From Bacteroidales bacterium UBA1215 (GTDB lineage: Bacteria > Bacteroidota > Bacteroidia > Bacteroidales > WCHB1-69): DNA of 6,364 bases. Within the stretch, counting starts at the first letter, position 1. Each line of letters begins with the position of its first letter. Below, piece by piece: positions 5,732 to 6,364 of the stretch. The DNA is taken from contig DBXJ01000019.1 in NCBI GenBank assembly GCA_002309475.1, forward strand, positions 1 to 6,364, read 5' to 3'. The position numbers and the translations under genes were made by a program. The notes under the pieces were generated by a model. The model saw only the letters and a list, made by a program, of their open reading frames with translations, was not told the DNA's origin and searched no databases.

Positions 5732-6364
5732 TTATTCTTCAATCTTATTTGTCAATTCTTTATTCAATTCCTCGTCTTTCCCTATCAATTGCCGTACCAA
5801 CTTGAAAACCATCGTGCAAGGATTGTGCGTGGCGTAACGCTGGTCAGTGTAGTCGCAACTCTTCGCCTCGGCAAACCTGATGGCGTTTTCCATAGAGCCG
5901 TAGGTGGTCATAATGCGATAGTTGTCTTTGTCATTCTTGGCATATTCGTAAACTTTTCTCTTCTTGTATTGCGGAGAATTGTTCACCGCCTCGGAAATGG
6001 CTCGCTTGTATTCGGTGCGACTCATTGCTGTAACCCTATTCATGAAATGATACAGGTACCACAGTTCAAATGCCTCATTACTCCAAGCGCACCCAATGCC
6101 ATTGTTTTGCGCTTTGATAATGGCTCCGTTGAATTTGTTGGCAGAAAACGAATCTTTGTCAAACACCGCCCAAACGCGGTCATAATCCCCTTTGCTCTTG
6201 AGTTCTATGGCCTTATCTACCACATCTGTAGTGTTTTGCCCTAACCCTCTCACGTCAATGTCATATACAATTGTTCCGCCATTGAGGGTTTTAAATGCCT
6301 CAAAATAGTTTGGTTCTGTTTTGGTACCTTCACACACGATGAGGATTTTGCACACAATCTGCCG
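5732..6364 (-). CDS. rloB: RloB/AbiLii-family TOPRIM-like defence protein, 5' end outside the window
   Basis: RloB-family proteins are small TOPRIM-like (OLD-related) putative nucleases, found with an AAA ATPase (RloA, or AbiLi in the AbiL abortive-infection system). Numbering from the GTG at 6355, the conserved glutamate is Glu9 in ILIVCEGTKTEPNYF (4-18), the acidic DxD is Asp66 and Asp68 in VWAVFDKDSF (61-70), the family segment SNEAFELWYLYHF is at 92-104, and the C-terminal NPCTMVFKLVRQL motif is intact. The frame stays open to the window edge (codons CGG, CAG, ATT before the GTG), and relatives have a few residues before the ILIVCEG strand, so the true start is probably just off the right edge. 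The stop is 21 bp before the Mrr gene. Its base composition is visibly more GC-rich than that of the RloC-like gene. The family is clear; its biochemical activity is not established from sequence. Confidence 0.85.
   Translation of the reverse strand, partial: RQIVCKILIVCEGTKTEPNYFEAFKTLNGGTIVYDIDVRGLGQNTTDVVDKAIELKSKGDYDRVWAVFDKDSFSANKFNGAIIKAQNNGIGCAWSNEAFELWYLYHFMNRVTAMSRTEYKRAISEAVNNSPQYKKRKVYEYAKNDKDNYRIMTTYGSMENAIRFAEAKSCDYTDQRYATHNPCTMVFKLVRQLIGKDEELNKELTNKIEE

Noticed and set aside
5789..6244. A 151-codon plus-strand open frame opposite RloB
   Set aside because: It is antisense to a strongly recognisable RloB gene and has no recognisable domain; it is a shadow of the opposite strand.
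5732..6364. RloB considered as AriB of the PARIS system
   Set aside because: The motifs (VCEGTKTEPNYF, SNEAFELWYLYHF and the C-terminal NPCTMVFKLV) fit the RloB family rather than the DUF4435 family of AriB, although both are TOPRIM-like.

Overview
All credible genes in this window lie on the minus strand, so transcription runs from the right edge to the left. The window is a defence island. In order of transcription it holds: an RloB-family TOPRIM-like protein cut by the window edge, a full-length Mrr-type type IV restriction endonuclease, a large RloC-like zinc-hook ABC ATPase with a PrrC-type anticodon-nuclease C-terminus, a 54-residue ORF that looks like the N-terminal stub of an EcoRV-type restriction enzyme, a D12-class N6-adenine DNA methyltransferase, and an HNH restriction endonuclease. 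The left edge carries the C-terminal remnant of an AlbA_2/RecG-like ATP-binding regulator.

The organism is probably a bacterium of the Bacteroidota. The DNA is AT-rich, most starts lack a clear Shine-Dalgarno sequence (the RloC-like gene is the exception), and the broken AlbA_2-type gene has a Pro-Lys-Ser/Thr repeat linker of a kind I associate with that phylum. This placement is inference; no ribosomal or housekeeping gene is present to fix it.

Layout, with gaps counted from the sequence: RloB to Mrr 21 bp; Mrr to RloC-like 91 bp (the only gap with room for an internal promoter); RloC-like to EcoRV-like stub 31 bp; stub to methyltransferase 23 bp; methyltransferase and HNH gene overlap by 4 bp (ATGA). 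The HNH stop is followed by 49 bp without a recognisable terminator and then the regulator remnant. No stretch of 300 bases lacks a gene.

Likely division of labour: the methyltransferase and HNH nuclease form a type II restriction-modification pair. Mrr would cut DNA carrying foreign methylation. The RloC-like protein would cleave tRNA anticodons as a second-line suicidal response to DNA damage or failed restriction. RloB probably works with an ATPase encoded just beyond the right edge. The most unusual points are the EcoRV-like stub, which suggests a swap of the restriction enzyme, an RloC-like gene next to a type II rather than a type I restriction system, and an m6A methyltransferase kept beside an Mrr nuclease. 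No RNA genes, CRISPR arrays, intact mobile elements or integrases are visible.
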